From: Maricurvus nonylphenolicus
GTDB taxonomy: Bacteria; Pseudomonadota; Gammaproteobacteria; Pseudomonadales; Cellvibrionaceae
Assembly: GCF_042854845.1 (NCBI RefSeq)
Contig: NZ_AP031498.1
Coordinates: 992,001 to 1,056,000 of the forward strand
DNA length: 64,000 bases
Direction: 5' to 3'
The translations under genes were made by a program, and so were the position numbers. Positions 25,163-32,983 of this stretch are shown here, piece after piece (the stretch's first letter is position 1; every line of letters begins with the position of its first letter). The notes under the pieces were generated by a model. That model did not search any database. It was not told the origin of the DNA and worked only from the letters and a program-made list of their open reading frames with translations.

Positions 25163-25681
25163 TTAATTTTGTAAGGGCAGATCGCAGTAGCCGAGAATAA
25201 AATCGGCAATCGCTGGAATATCATTTAACGGTAGCAACGGGCCGCTACAGCCATAGTCTGCTGGTTCGACTTGTTCATCACTGGCAATAGCAACTATGGG
25301 TTGTGCATCCTCCGGCAGACGCTCGGTATTGTTCTGCGGTCGTACTACCTGGATCTTGGGTTGGTCACCCATTTTAAAGCCTTCGACAATAACCAGGTCT
25401 ACCGGCTCTAAATGTTGTAATAGCTCGTCGAGTTCCGGTTCCTGATCGTTACGCAATTCATGCATCAGGGCCCAGCGATTACTGGATGCCAGCAACACCT
25501 GTTGGGCGCCAGCTTCGCGATGTTTAAAACTGTCGGTACCGGGCTTGTCGATATCAAAATTGCAGTGGGCGTGTTTGATGGTGGAGACTTTCAGGCCGCG
25601 TCCGCTTAAGTGGTTAACCAGGTCTGCAACCAGGGTGGTTTTGCCGCTGTTTTTCCAGCCGGTAATGCCAAAGACTTTCAC
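25163..25681 (-). CDS. mobB: Molybdopterin-guanine dinucleotide biosynthesis adapter MobB
   Basis: 172 residues with a Walker A P-loop GWKNSGKTTLV at 8-18 and the MobB motifs TIKHAHCNFDIDKPGTDSFKHREAGA and DLVIVEGFKMGDQPKI. MobB binds GTP and assists MobA in attaching GMP to molybdopterin, giving the bis-MGD form used by the DMSO-reductase-family enzymes encoded at 27.5 and 35.1 kb. It lies between moaA and moaB on one strand. Confidence 0.93.
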   Translation of the reverse strand: MKVFGITGWKNSGKTTLVADLVNHLSGRGLKVSTIKHAHCNFDIDKPGTDSFKHREAGAQQVLLASSNRWALMHELRNDQEPELDELLQHLEPVDLVIVEGFKMGDQPKIQVVRPQNNTERLPEDAQPIVAIASDEQVEPADYGCSGPLLPLNDIPAIADFILGYCDLPLQN

Positions 25682-25708
25682 GATAAATCCTTTGTTAACC
25701 GGCGTTCG

Positions 25709-26692
25709 TTAACCGCCAGTGGTATTCATAAATCTAACAATCTGCTCGGCATCATCTTCATAAAAATGATGCTTCTCCGGTTTGTTTGCCATGGCATTTA
25801 CAATCGCCTGCTTGAGGATTTCGATATCACCGGGATTGCGTCGAATAATGTCTTTTAAATCGACTGAGTTTTCATTACCCAGACAAAGTAACAGACGGCC
25901 TTCTGCGGTGACGCGTACACGGTTACAGCTAGCGCAGAAATTCTCACTGTGCGGGGAAATAAAACCAATACGAGATTGATAACCAGGCACTTGCCAATAG
26001 CGTGATGGGCCACCGGTTTTTACTGCTGATTCCTGCAGGGGATGCTCTCGATTGATCACCGCGCGTATCTCGGCGCTGGAACAAAACTCTTCTTCGCGAC
26101 CGTGCTCAACAACCGCACCCAAAGGCATCTCTTCGATAAAGCTGATATCCAGGCCTTCTGACAACACGAAGTTAACCAGAGCGGGTACTTGATCCAGATT
26201 GCGGTTTTTCAGAATTACGGCATTGAGTTTGATACGTTCAAAGCCGGCACGTTTAGCCGCCTGAATACCGTCTAGTACTTTTTCCAACTTGCCAAAGCGG
26301 GTTAGCTCGGTGAATTGCTCACTATCGAGGGTATCCAGGCTGATGTTCAATCGCTTAACGCCAGCCAGTTTCAAACTGGTGGCCAACTCGGTGAGCTTGG
26401 AGCCGTTAGTGGTCAGGGTCAGTTCTTCCAATCCCTGCAGTTGGCCTACCTGGTTAAACAGATGGGTAATGTTATTGCGGATCAGGGGCTCGCCACCGGT
26501 AATGCGGATCTTCTTGATGCCCAGCTCAACAAAGGCGCGACAGATCTGCTCGGATTCTTCCAGGCTCAGTACCTGGGCGCGCGGCAGGAAGGTCATATCC
26601 TCGGCCATGCAGTAGACACAGCGGAAATCACAGCGATCGGTCACCGATAGCCTTAAGTAATTGATTTCTCTGCCAAAAGTGTCTTTAAGCAT
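25709..26692 (-). CDS. moaA: GTP 3',8-cyclase MoaA
   Basis: 327 residues, full length. The radical-SAM cluster motif is CDFRCVYC (Cys-x3-Cys-x2-Cys) near residue 20, followed by RITGGEPL and the C-terminal second cluster CASCNRVRVTAEGRLLLCLG. The terminal Gly-Gly (NTTGG) that enters the active site is present. It converts GTP into the cyclic precursor for molybdopterin. It is first in the run moaA-mobB-moaB. A TATAAT-like -10 (26722-26727, minus strand) lies 30 bp upstream; I see no Moco riboswitch in the 200-bp gap before fdxA. Confidence 0.95.
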   Translation of the reverse strand: MLKDTFGREINYLRLSVTDRCDFRCVYCMAEDMTFLPRAQVLSLEESEQICRAFVELGIKKIRITGGEPLIRNNITHLFNQVGQLQGLEELTLTTNGSKLTELATSLKLAGVKRLNISLDTLDSEQFTELTRFGKLEKVLDGIQAAKRAGFERIKLNAVILKNRNLDQVPALVNFVLSEGLDISFIEEMPLGAVVEHGREEEFCSSAEIRAVINREHPLQESAVKTGGPSRYWQVPGYQSRIGFISPHSENFCASCNRVRVTAEGRLLLCLGNENSVDLKDIIRRNPGDIEILKQAIVNAMANKPEKHHFYEDDAEQIVRFMNTTGG

Positions 26693-26892
26693 GGCTCTAT
26701 ATACCTCTAATAAGGCCTAGGATTATACACAAAACGGCCCGTATCCGCCCATAGTCTCACTGGTAATAGTAACAAGTTGTCGTCAATTGTCAGTGGCTGG
26801 CGTCGCCTGTCACTGTTATGACAAGTCGCTTTACCGATACTGACAGAAATCGTGGCGCTAGACCGCGGCAGCCTGACAAGAAGAGAGTAGTC

Positions 26893-27216
26893 ATGACGTT
26901 TGTAGTAACCGACAACTGTATCCAATGTAAGTACACCGACTGCGTTAGCGTGTGTCCGGTGGACTGTTTTCACGAAGGCCCCAACTTTTTGGTGATTGAC
27001 CCGGAAGAGTGCATCGACTGTGCACTCTGCGAACCCGAGTGTCCGGCTGATGCCATCAGTAGTGAAGAGGAGCTTCCAGAGGATCAGGCTCACTTCCTTG
27101 AGCTCAACGCTGAACTGTCGAAAAACTGGCCGGTGATCGCCGAGCAAAAAGATCCCCTGTCGGAAGCGGCTGAGTGGGACGGTGTAGGCAATAAACTTCA
27201 ACATCTGCAGCGCTAA
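26893..27216 (+). CDS. fdxA: 7Fe-8S/8Fe ferredoxin FdxA
   Basis: 107 residues starting MTFVVTDNCIQCKYTDCVSVCPVDCF. Two cluster segments are visible: CIQCKYTDCVSVCPVDCF (Cys ligands shared between a 3Fe-4S and a 4Fe-4S cluster) and CIDCALCEPECP. The C-terminal extension to residue 107 is typical of FdxA of the Azotobacter ferredoxin I type. It is followed after 14 bp by an RnfH-like gene and then the molybdopterin oxidoreductase, so it may be the electron donor or acceptor of that enzyme, although fdxA is also often a housekeeping gene. Confidence 0.92.
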   Translation: MTFVVTDNCIQCKYTDCVSVCPVDCFHEGPNFLVIDPEECIDCALCEPECPADAISSEEELPEDQAHFLELNAELSKNWPVIAEQKDPLSEAAEWDGVGNKLQHLQR

Positions 27217-27230
27217 AAGGGAGGTTAACG

Positions 27231-27485
27231 ATGACTGACACCATGGTAGTCGAAGTGGGTTATGCATTACCAAACCATCAGTACTTACAGGCGGTCAAGG
27301 TAGCGCAAGGTGCAACGGCAACGATAGCTATTGAGCAGTCTGGCGTGTTGAAGGAATACCCTGAAATAGACCTTACAAAAAATAAGGTTGGCGTTTTTGG
27401 CAAGGCAGTTAAGCGCGATCAGTATGTGTTACAGCCGGGAGATCGCGTAGAGATTTATCGCCCATTAAAGAAAAGCACCAAATAG
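27231..27485 (+). CDS. RnfH family (ubiquitin-like beta-grasp) protein, copy 1
   Basis: 84 residues with the RnfH pattern: MVVEVGYALPNHQYLQAVKVAQGATATIAIEQSGVL at the N-terminus, KVGVFGKAVKRDQYVLQPGDRVEIYRPL at the end. The fold is ubiquitin-like, but there is no terminal Gly-Gly. Function unproven; rnfH is usually linked to the Rnf complex or ratA. Here it lies between fdxA and a molybdoenzyme, with no rnf genes nearby. GGGAGG just upstream is a strong ribosome site. A second paralogue is at 32098-32328. Confidence 0.85.
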   Translation: MTDTMVVEVGYALPNHQYLQAVKVAQGATATIAIEQSGVLKEYPEIDLTKNKVGVFGKAVKRDQYVLQPGDRVEIYRPLKKSTK

Positions 27486-27525
27486 TGATTTGAAGAAAAG
27501 ACAAGTAAAGCGAGGAAGGTGAGCT

Positions 27526-29787
27526 ATGAGTGAGTGGAAACCGTCAGCCTGTATTTTATGTGAATTAATTTGTGGCATTGAAGTTCAGAAGGGTGAAGGC
27601 AATATTATTACCAAAGTCAAAGGTGATAAAAATCACCCGGGCTCCCAAGGTTATATTTGTAATAAAGCCGGACGATTGAGCCATTATCAAAATGGCACCG
27701 ACCGTATTCTTGAACCCTTGCGTCGTAAAGCCGATGGCAGTTTTGAAACCATCAGTTGGGATACCGCGATCAGTGAAATTGCTGAAAAAATGCAAGGTGT
27801 TAAAGATCAATACGGTGGCGATAAAATACTGTATTTAAGTGGTGGTCAGGGTAACCATATTTCTGGCCCCTATGCTGCCAGCTTCCGTTCCACCTTGGGT
27901 TCTATTTATAAATCCAACCCCATTGCCCAAGAAAAAACCGGCGAAATGTGGGTCGCTAATCAAATGTTCAATTCCACCGGCGGTGTCCAGCGCGGTGATT
28001 GTGAAAATGCCGACGTTGCGATTTACCTGGGCAAAAACCCTTACCATACCCACGGTTTTCATCAGTGCCGGAAAAAACTGCAAAAGCTTAAGAAAGATGA
28101 AAATCACAAGATAGTCGTGGTCGATCCGCGCCGTACAGAATCTGCCGATATAGCGGATATGCACCTGGCGGTTAAAAACGGTACCGATGCCTGGATGATG
28201 GCAGCACTGGTGGCCATTGTGATTCAGGAAGACTGGGTTGATCATGCTTGGATGAAAAAGCACACCATTGGCTTTGAAGAGGTCTATCCGTTCTTCTTTA
28301 ATATTCCAGTAGCGGAATACTGTAAGCAGTGTGGTATCGAAGAGGATCAGTTGCGTGAACTGGCGCGCTGGATTCATGAAGCCGAAAGTGTTGCGGTATG
28401 GGAAGACTTGGGTGTGCAGATGAACCGCAACTCAACCCTGATCAGCTACCTGCAGCGTTTACTCCTAACGATTACCGGTAACTTTGGCAAGAAAGGCGCG
28501 CAGTTTATTGCCTTGCCACTGGTTAATATTGTTAGTCCGAACTATAGAGATGATCGACGTACACCCGTGACTAACTCGCGTATTATCGGTGGTCTGATTC
28601 CGTGTAATGTCGTGAGTGAGGAGATTTTAGCCGATCACCCGGATCGTATGCGTGCGGTGTGGATTAATGGTTCCAATGCGGTGCACTCTTATGCGGGTTC
28701 TAAGAATATGGCAGAGGCCTTGCGGGCAACCGATATTACTGTTGTTGTGGATATCGCCATGACGGAAACAGCGATGGAGGCGGACTATGTTTTACCTGCA
28801 CCGACGCAATATGAAAAAGCTGAAATGTCCATGTTCCAGTTTGAGTTTCCGCACAATGTTGCTCAGCTGCGTCATCCGGTCTTTGATGCCCCGGAAACCG
28901 TGCTACACGAAGCGGAAATCTATGCGCGTCTATGTGAAGCTCTGGGCGCAATTCCGCAAGAAATTATTGTTGATCTGAATCAGGCACTGGCTAAAGGTGA
29001 GCAGGCATTCGGTGACGCTTTCTTTAAGGTTGTTTCGGAAAATCCAGGGCTGGTCAAAATGGTTCCTGTCATCCTTTATCGCACCTTGGGGCAGGTTTTG
29101 CCTGAAGGCTTGGCGGCAGGGGCGGGTTATATGCCGTTCTGCATTGAGCTGGCGATGAAGAATCCTGAAGCTGTTAAAGCCGCAGGTCACAAAGGTGAAG
29201 GCATTGAGCTGGGCATGAATCTGTTTAGAGCTCTGATTGATTCACCTTCCGGTGTGATGTTGACCCATGAGGAGTGGGATGCGAGTTTCAAACGACTGGG
29301 GCATCCTGATCAGAAAATACATCTGCATTTGCCGGAGATGATTCCTGAGTTGGAATCTTTGGCCGAAGGCTTTAAGCCGTTGACTAGCCCGGATTATCCT
29401 TTCGTGTTGTCCTGTGGTGAGCGTCGTGATTATACTGCCAACGGTATCTATCGCGATCCGGCCTGGCGTAAAGTGGATTACGACTGTGCCCTGCGCATGA
29501 GTCCCTCCGATGCTGAAACCCTGGGTCTTGAATCAGGTCAGCTGGTACGTATTTCTACCCGTCAAGGTGAAGCGCAGACGGTGGTGGAAGTGAATGACCG
29601 TATGCGGCCAGGACATATCTCTCTGCCTAATGGTGGTGGTTTACAGAATAACCTCAATACCGAAAAGGCCGTTCAGAAGATTGGTGCTGCCACCAATGAT
29701 CTAACCTCTGTGGATAACCGAGATTTCTTTGCCGGAACGCCCTGGCACAAGTATGTGCCTGCCAATGTTGAGTTAATCTCTGCTTAA
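27526..29787 (+). CDS. Molybdopterin-dependent oxidoreductase of unknown substrate (DMSO reductase superfamily)
   Basis: 753 residues without a Tat signal, so cytoplasmic. The N-terminal 4Fe-4S motif uses Cys9, Cys12, Cys16 and Cys45. Bis-MGD-binding segments include YLGKNPYHTHGF, VVVDPRRTESADIADMHL and the C-terminal domain with ISLPNGGGLQNN. At the place where formate dehydrogenases and Nap/Nas enzymes carry a Cys or SeCys molybdenum ligand (about 124-141), the sequence is LGSIYKSNPIAQEKTGEM with no Cys. I therefore do not call it a formate dehydrogenase or nitrate reductase. It is co-directional with fdxA and an RnfH-like gene (14 and 40 bp gaps). Confidence 0.85.
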   Translation: MSEWKPSACILCELICGIEVQKGEGNIITKVKGDKNHPGSQGYICNKAGRLSHYQNGTDRILEPLRRKADGSFETISWDTAISEIAEKMQGVKDQYGGDKILYLSGGQGNHISGPYAASFRSTLGSIYKSNPIAQEKTGEMWVANQMFNSTGGVQRGDCENADVAIYLGKNPYHTHGFHQCRKKLQKLKKDENHKIVVVDPRRTESADIADMHLAVKNGTDAWMMAALVAIVIQEDWVDHAWMKKHTIGFEEVYPFFFNIPVAEYCKQCGIEEDQLRELARWIHEAESVAVWEDLGVQMNRNSTLISYLQRLLLTITGNFGKKGAQFIALPLVNIVSPNYRDDRRTPVTNSRIIGGLIPCNVVSEEILADHPDRMRAVWINGSNAVHSYAGSKNMAEALRATDITVVVDIAMTETAMEADYVLPAPTQYEKAEMSMFQFEFPHNVAQLRHPVFDAPETVLHEAEIYARLCEALGAIPQEIIVDLNQALAKGEQAFGDAFFKVVSENPGLVKMVPVILYRTLGQVLPEGLAAGAGYMPFCIELAMKNPEAVKAAGHKGEGIELGMNLFRALIDSPSGVMLTHEEWDASFKRLGHPDQKIHLHLPEMIPELESLAEGFKPLTSPDYPFVLSCGERRDYTANGIYRDPAWRKVDYDCALRMSPSDAETLGLESGQLVRISTRQGEAQTVVEVNDRMRPGHISLPNGGGLQNNLNTEKAVQKIGAATNDLTSVDNRDFFAGTPWHKYVPANVELISA

Positions 29788-29811
29788 GCGATATATGAAT
29801 ATCCGCGCTTG

Positions 29812-29841
29812 GCCGCAAAGTGAAAGCTTTGCGGCTTTTTT
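29812..29841 (+). terminator. Rho-independent terminator
   Basis: GCCGCAAAG, loop TGAAAG, CTTTGCGGC, then TTTTTT. The 9-bp stem ends the fdxA-RnfH-molybdoenzyme run; an AraC gene lies convergent. Confidence 0.9.
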
Positions 29842-29855
29842 GGTTTAGAGGTTGA

Positions 29856-30866
29856 TTATTGGATGGCAGGGTTACGGCTGTAATCTTTTGGGGTTACCCC
29901 AAACCAGCCTTTAAACGCCCGATGGAAGGCGCTAACTTCTGAATAACCTAAATCCGCTGCGATTTTTTCGATGGTATTTTCGCCTTTAATAATTTGCAGC
30001 AGTGAGCGCTCTTTAATGATTTCTTCTTTCAGTTGCCTGAACGTGGTTTGTTCTTCCGTTAACTGACGTTGCAGACTGCGTTTATTGATCTCCAGCGCTT
30101 CTGCTACATCATCAACGGTAGCTTTAAGGTAACCCTTATCCACAATGAGGGATTTAATTTCGTCAACCAAATGGTTGCTGGCGTTGCGCTTTAACAATAG
30201 CTCGTCGATGTAGGCTTTATTTAATTGGTAAAAATGTTTATCAGAACCAGGTAGTTCGTCATCGGCGTTTTCTGCACTGAACCATATGCCGTAGGGAGGG
30301 GCAGAAGCCGGCTCAATAGGTGCGCGAAATTTCTGTGACAGTAAATCGATCTCCAGATCATCGGGAAGGCGCAATTTCAACAGCATACGCCGATCGGTAC
30401 CCATAAAACGGCCCATCGATAGCATACTGGTGACAAGGGATACGATTTGTTGAGAAGACTCCCGGATCGGGCTGTAGCGAGGGCTAAAGCGAAACACGAT
30501 GGCCCCGTCTTCATCATTAATGACTTGCAGTTTAATGCTTTCACTAATCAGGTCATGACAGTTAGCCAGATTATGTAGTGAGATACGCATAGTTGGGCTG
30601 TGCATCAAGACAGGTGCTAGCGGCCCCAGACCCTTCAAATTCAGATTGACGCCAATTTTATAGCCCAGCAGAGGATCTTGTGTGATGGCTTCGGCCTTAT
30701 GCCAAATCTGTCGCAGCAGATTGATATCCACCCGCTGGCCTTCGCGAATCTGAGCGATGGAAAGATCGGGCAGTTCGGCCTCTATACGAGCCATATCGAC
30801 GCCCAGACGCTGCAGGCCGGTAATAAAACCGTTGATATAGGTGTTAGATATAAATTGGTGATTCAT
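29856..30866 (-). CDS. AraC family transcriptional regulator (arabinose-binding-like N-terminus)
   Basis: 336 residues from ATG 30866; a TTG at 30884 is also open. The N-terminal ~235 residues are the OruR-type ligand-binding domain (LGYKIGVNLNLKGLGPLAPVLMHSPTM region; ISLHNLANCHDLISES). The C-terminal ~85 residues have two helix-turn-helix units: DVAEALEINKRSLQRQL and TIEKIAADLGYSEVSAFHRAFKGWFGVTPKDY. It lies between the molybdoenzyme run and the divergent thiolase-like gene, and direct repeats in the gap with the latter suggest it controls that gene and itself. Confidence 0.9.
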   Translation of the reverse strand: MNHQFISNTYINGFITGLQRLGVDMARIEAELPDLSIAQIREGQRVDINLLRQIWHKAEAITQDPLLGYKIGVNLNLKGLGPLAPVLMHSPTMRISLHNLANCHDLISESIKLQVINDEDGAIVFRFSPRYSPIRESSQQIVSLVTSMLSMGRFMGTDRRMLLKLRLPDDLEIDLLSQKFRAPIEPASAPPYGIWFSAENADDELPGSDKHFYQLNKAYIDELLLKRNASNHLVDEIKSLIVDKGYLKATVDDVAEALEINKRSLQRQLTEEQTTFRQLKEEIIKERSLLQIIKGENTIEKIAADLGYSEVSAFHRAFKGWFGVTPKDYSRNPAIQ

Positions 30867-30906
30867 TTTGGTTGTTGGTTCCAAAATAGAACTCTATTGT
30901 GCATCC

Positions 30907-30957
30907 TTCAGGTGCTATTCGTCAAATAGCTGTTTGTTAAATTCAGGGGCTATTCTT
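30907..30957 (+). promoter_or_regulatory. Direct repeat pair upstream of AraC gene and thiolase-like gene
   Basis: TTCAGGTGCTATTCGT at 30907-30922 and TTCAGGGGCTATTCTT at 30942-30957 are identical at 14 of 16 positions and spaced 35 bp. Copy 1 also forms a small inverted repeat GCTATT-N5-AATAGC (30914-30930). This arrangement fits an AraC-type binding region. Confidence 0.5.
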
Positions 30958-31024
30958 TCTGTAGGTCATAATCTATATAGTAGCGCTTCCCGATGATGTG
31001 TCCGTTAATGTAGCAGAGGTAGAA

Positions 31025-32086
31025 ATGACCCAAGCCCAACTTGTTGCCGCCACCAAAGTAGAAGACCAGCAAGGGCAGCTAAACGAGGTGTTACACCTTG
31101 AAGCCCGCCTGGAGGCGTTGGGTATTCATCCTGCTCACCTGGTAATAGAACCACTGGCCGCTGATTGGGATGCCCCGGAGCGGGAGGGTTTTTACCGCAG
31201 TGGCTGTGGTCCACTGGAGGCGCTGGGTGAAGCCAAGCGCTTAATCGAAGAGGGGGCTAAGGCGGTGGTTATCAGTGGTGAAGATCACTTAAAAACCGGT
31301 TATGAACGCGAAGAGCGTCTGGCGAAAATGGCCGTCTACGGTGAAGACTACCCGTTAACGCAAGCCTATACCGAACTGGCCAAAGCTTTTAGCGAGCGCC
31401 ACCAGATATCCGCAGAGCAATTTAAAACCTTGTCTGCAGCTCTGTTTGAAAATCATCGGCTCAGTTATCGCAATGCTTTAGCAGATGACTTTCATGATGA
31501 GCTGTTACCTGAAGCCCGTTGGCATAAACCCATCACAGAACTGTTTCGTGGAATCGATTGTGCGAATCCGCTGGTGGATTTTTCAGGCCGTGTATTGGTG
31601 TGTGATTCCGAAACAGCAGATCAGTTAGAGATTGCCAACAACAAACGTTTGGCGATTAAAGCGGTGGGTTTGAGTCGCTTAGAGGGCGACGGTAAAGATT
31701 ACCTGCAGGATATTGCCCGTTACGATCACTTGCGCGAGGCTTATCAACAAGCCTGCGAGGAATCCGCTATCGACTTCGCCGGTAGCTTCCGCGAAGGCAA
31801 AGCCCTGATGGAGGCTTATACCTGCTACCCGGTTGTACCTATGGCGTTTTTAATAGTCAGTGGCTTGGTGGATTTGTTAGATGATATGCCTGAATTTTTA
31901 TCTCAGCACAGTATCACCGTAACCGGTGGCATGAACTTGGCCAAAGGTGCATGGAATAACCCAGCGCTTAATGCCCTGATTGTGATGTATGAGCGTTTAT
32001 TGGCAGGTGAGGAAACGATTGGTCTGGTGCACGGCAATGGTGGTTTGGGTTACCGCCAGGGGGTTGCGATTGTTGCCAAGGCCTAG
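31025..32086 (+). CDS. Thiolase-like protein (divergent acetyl-CoA acetyltransferase family)
   Basis: 353 residues from the ATG at 31025, supported by AGAGG about 6 bases upstream. It has the thiolase layout: a putative nucleophile Cys61 in SGCGPLEALGEAK, then KAVVISGEDHLKTGY, ELFRGIDCANPLVDFSGRVLV, and the C-terminal VTGGMNLAKGAWNNPALNAL with HGNGGLGYRQGVAI. The classical GHPxGASG histidine motif is absent, as in the thiolase-like protein group with GGxxxxxGxxNN. The N-terminal ~30 residues of typical thiolases are missing, so it may not be a normal degradative thiolase. It is divergent from the AraC gene. Confidence 0.65.
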   Translation: MTQAQLVAATKVEDQQGQLNEVLHLEARLEALGIHPAHLVIEPLAADWDAPEREGFYRSGCGPLEALGEAKRLIEEGAKAVVISGEDHLKTGYEREERLAKMAVYGEDYPLTQAYTELAKAFSERHQISAEQFKTLSAALFENHRLSYRNALADDFHDELLPEARWHKPITELFRGIDCANPLVDFSGRVLVCDSETADQLEIANNKRLAIKAVGLSRLEGDGKDYLQDIARYDHLREAYQQACEESAIDFAGSFREGKALMEAYTCYPVVPMAFLIVSGLVDLLDDMPEFLSQHSITVTGGMNLAKGAWNNPALNALIVMYERLLAGEETIGLVHGNGGLGYRQGVAIVAKA

Positions 32087-32097
32087 GGTTGGTTTAA

Positions 32098-32328
32098 TCA
32101 ATAGACCTCAATACGGTCACTGGGTTTAAGCTGGTAAGTGTCCGGGCTGCTCACTTTTTTGCCAAACAATTCTATCGTGTGTTCTTGTAGCAGAGTTTCG
32201 GTGCCTTCACCAAGGATGCCAGACTGTAAAATGGCATCTTTCATAGTGCTGCCCTTGGTGACAAAGACCTGAATCAGTTTTTGCTGGTTGTGCAGGGAAT
32301 AGAATACTTCAACGGCGATATACGTCAT
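32098..32328 (-). CDS. RnfH family (ubiquitin-like beta-grasp) protein, copy 2
   Basis: 76 residues with the same pattern as the 27231-27485 gene: IAVEVFYSLHNQQKLIQVFVTKGSTMKDAI, HTIELFGKKVSSPDTYQLKPSDRIEVY (pieces). It ends right after the conserved RIEVY, without the basic tail of copy 1. It is convergent with the thiolase-like gene (11-bp gap), and its product may be involved in the same pathway. Two RnfH-like genes within 5 kb is unusual. Confidence 0.78.
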   Translation of the reverse strand: MTYIAVEVFYSLHNQQKLIQVFVTKGSTMKDAILQSGILGEGTETLLQEHTIELFGKKVSSPDTYQLKPSDRIEVY

Positions 32329-32497
32329 TTTTATACCCTCTAAATCAGTGTGGATTTATTATCGGGCTATTACGTACCGCAATCATTGATAACTGGTGCC
32401 AATGATTGATAGTTGATGACGTTGCTTAGGAGTAGATAGAGTGGGGTCACCCCCCTGGCTAGATACTTTATTTTGAGTATGTGCAGCTGGCACAGGC

Positions 32498-32524
32498 GGG
32501 GTCTGACCCTGCGGGTCAGACCCC
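32498..32524. repeat. Palindromic hairpin repeat, left of the 32534-32911 gene
   Basis: GGGGTCTGACCC-TGC-GGGTCAGACCCC, a perfect 12-bp stem with a 3-base loop. A related fragment (GTGGGGTCACCCCCC) stands at 32441-32455. This resembles GGGGTCAGACCCC-type REP palindromes linked to RAYT transposases. Confidence 0.75.
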
Positions 32525-32533
32525 ATTTAGAAA

Positions 32534-32911
32534 TCAATTACCAACTTGCGGCGCTACCGTACGCGGTACCCACTCCCACCACTCATGCTCACCTTCCGGC
32601 GTATCCTTGGTGGTCTGATAAATATCCCAAGTCACCAAATAATCCGGGTTCTCAATATCAACACCCGTTTCAGGACTTTTGTAATGACCCTTGGGTGCAT
32701 TAAACCAGCAGGTTAATGTCGGCGGCAGAATAAAAACCGCAGGTTTGCCGTCTTCGGTTTTTTGCCCCTGCAGCTCAACGGAGATGCCGTTGTCAGAATC
32801 GGTGGTAATCACCTTGCCAGCGAGCTGGGATTGTTTGAGGAGTTGATCGTCTTTGCTGAAGTAGCTCAGGCCAATGACGCAGGTTTTATCGAGAAGATCA
32901 GGGAGATTCAT
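32534..32911 (-). CDS. Conserved hypothetical protein bracketed by palindromic repeats
   Basis: 125 residues, not assigned to a named family. It opens MNLPDLLDKTCVIGLSYF, then shows a beta-rich pattern (KVITTDSDNGISVEL; PAVFILPPTLTCWFNAPKG) and ends with HEWWEWVPRTVAPQV, rich in Trp. No signal peptide or membrane helix. Hairpin repeats lie immediately on both sides (32498-32524 and 32923-32949), so the gene may have arrived or been moved as a unit. It separates the RnfH-like gene from the nitrate reductase subunit genes. Confidence 0.65.
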   Translation of the reverse strand: MNLPDLLDKTCVIGLSYFSKDDQLLKQSQLAGKVITTDSDNGISVELQGQKTEDGKPAVFILPPTLTCWFNAPKGHYKSPETGVDIENPDYLVTWDIYQTTKDTPEGEHEWWEWVPRTVAPQVGN

Positions 32912-32922
32912 ATTCCAAGCTC

Positions 32923-32949
32923 GGGGTTTGACCCTGCGGGTCAGCCCCC
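32923..32949. repeat. Palindromic hairpin repeat, right of the 32534-32911 gene
   Basis: A degenerate copy of the 32498-32524 element: GGGGTTTGACCC-TGC-GGGTCAGCCCC. The inner TGACCC-TGC-GGGTCA core is perfect; the outer arm has lost pairing. Confidence 0.7.
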
Positions 32950-32983
32950 ATATCTATATCACAGTAATTCAGCAAGGATACGC

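Noticed and set aside
26693..26892. Moco riboswitch upstream of moaA
   Set aside because: I could not see the paired-helix layout expected for the Moco RNA motif in this 200-bp gap.
26707..27273. 188-residue minus-strand frame opposite fdxA
   Set aside because: It overlaps fdxA with its clear cluster cysteines and has no ribosome site.
27526..29787. Naming the molybdoenzyme a formate dehydrogenase
   Set aside because: No Cys or SeCys at the expected molybdenum ligand position.
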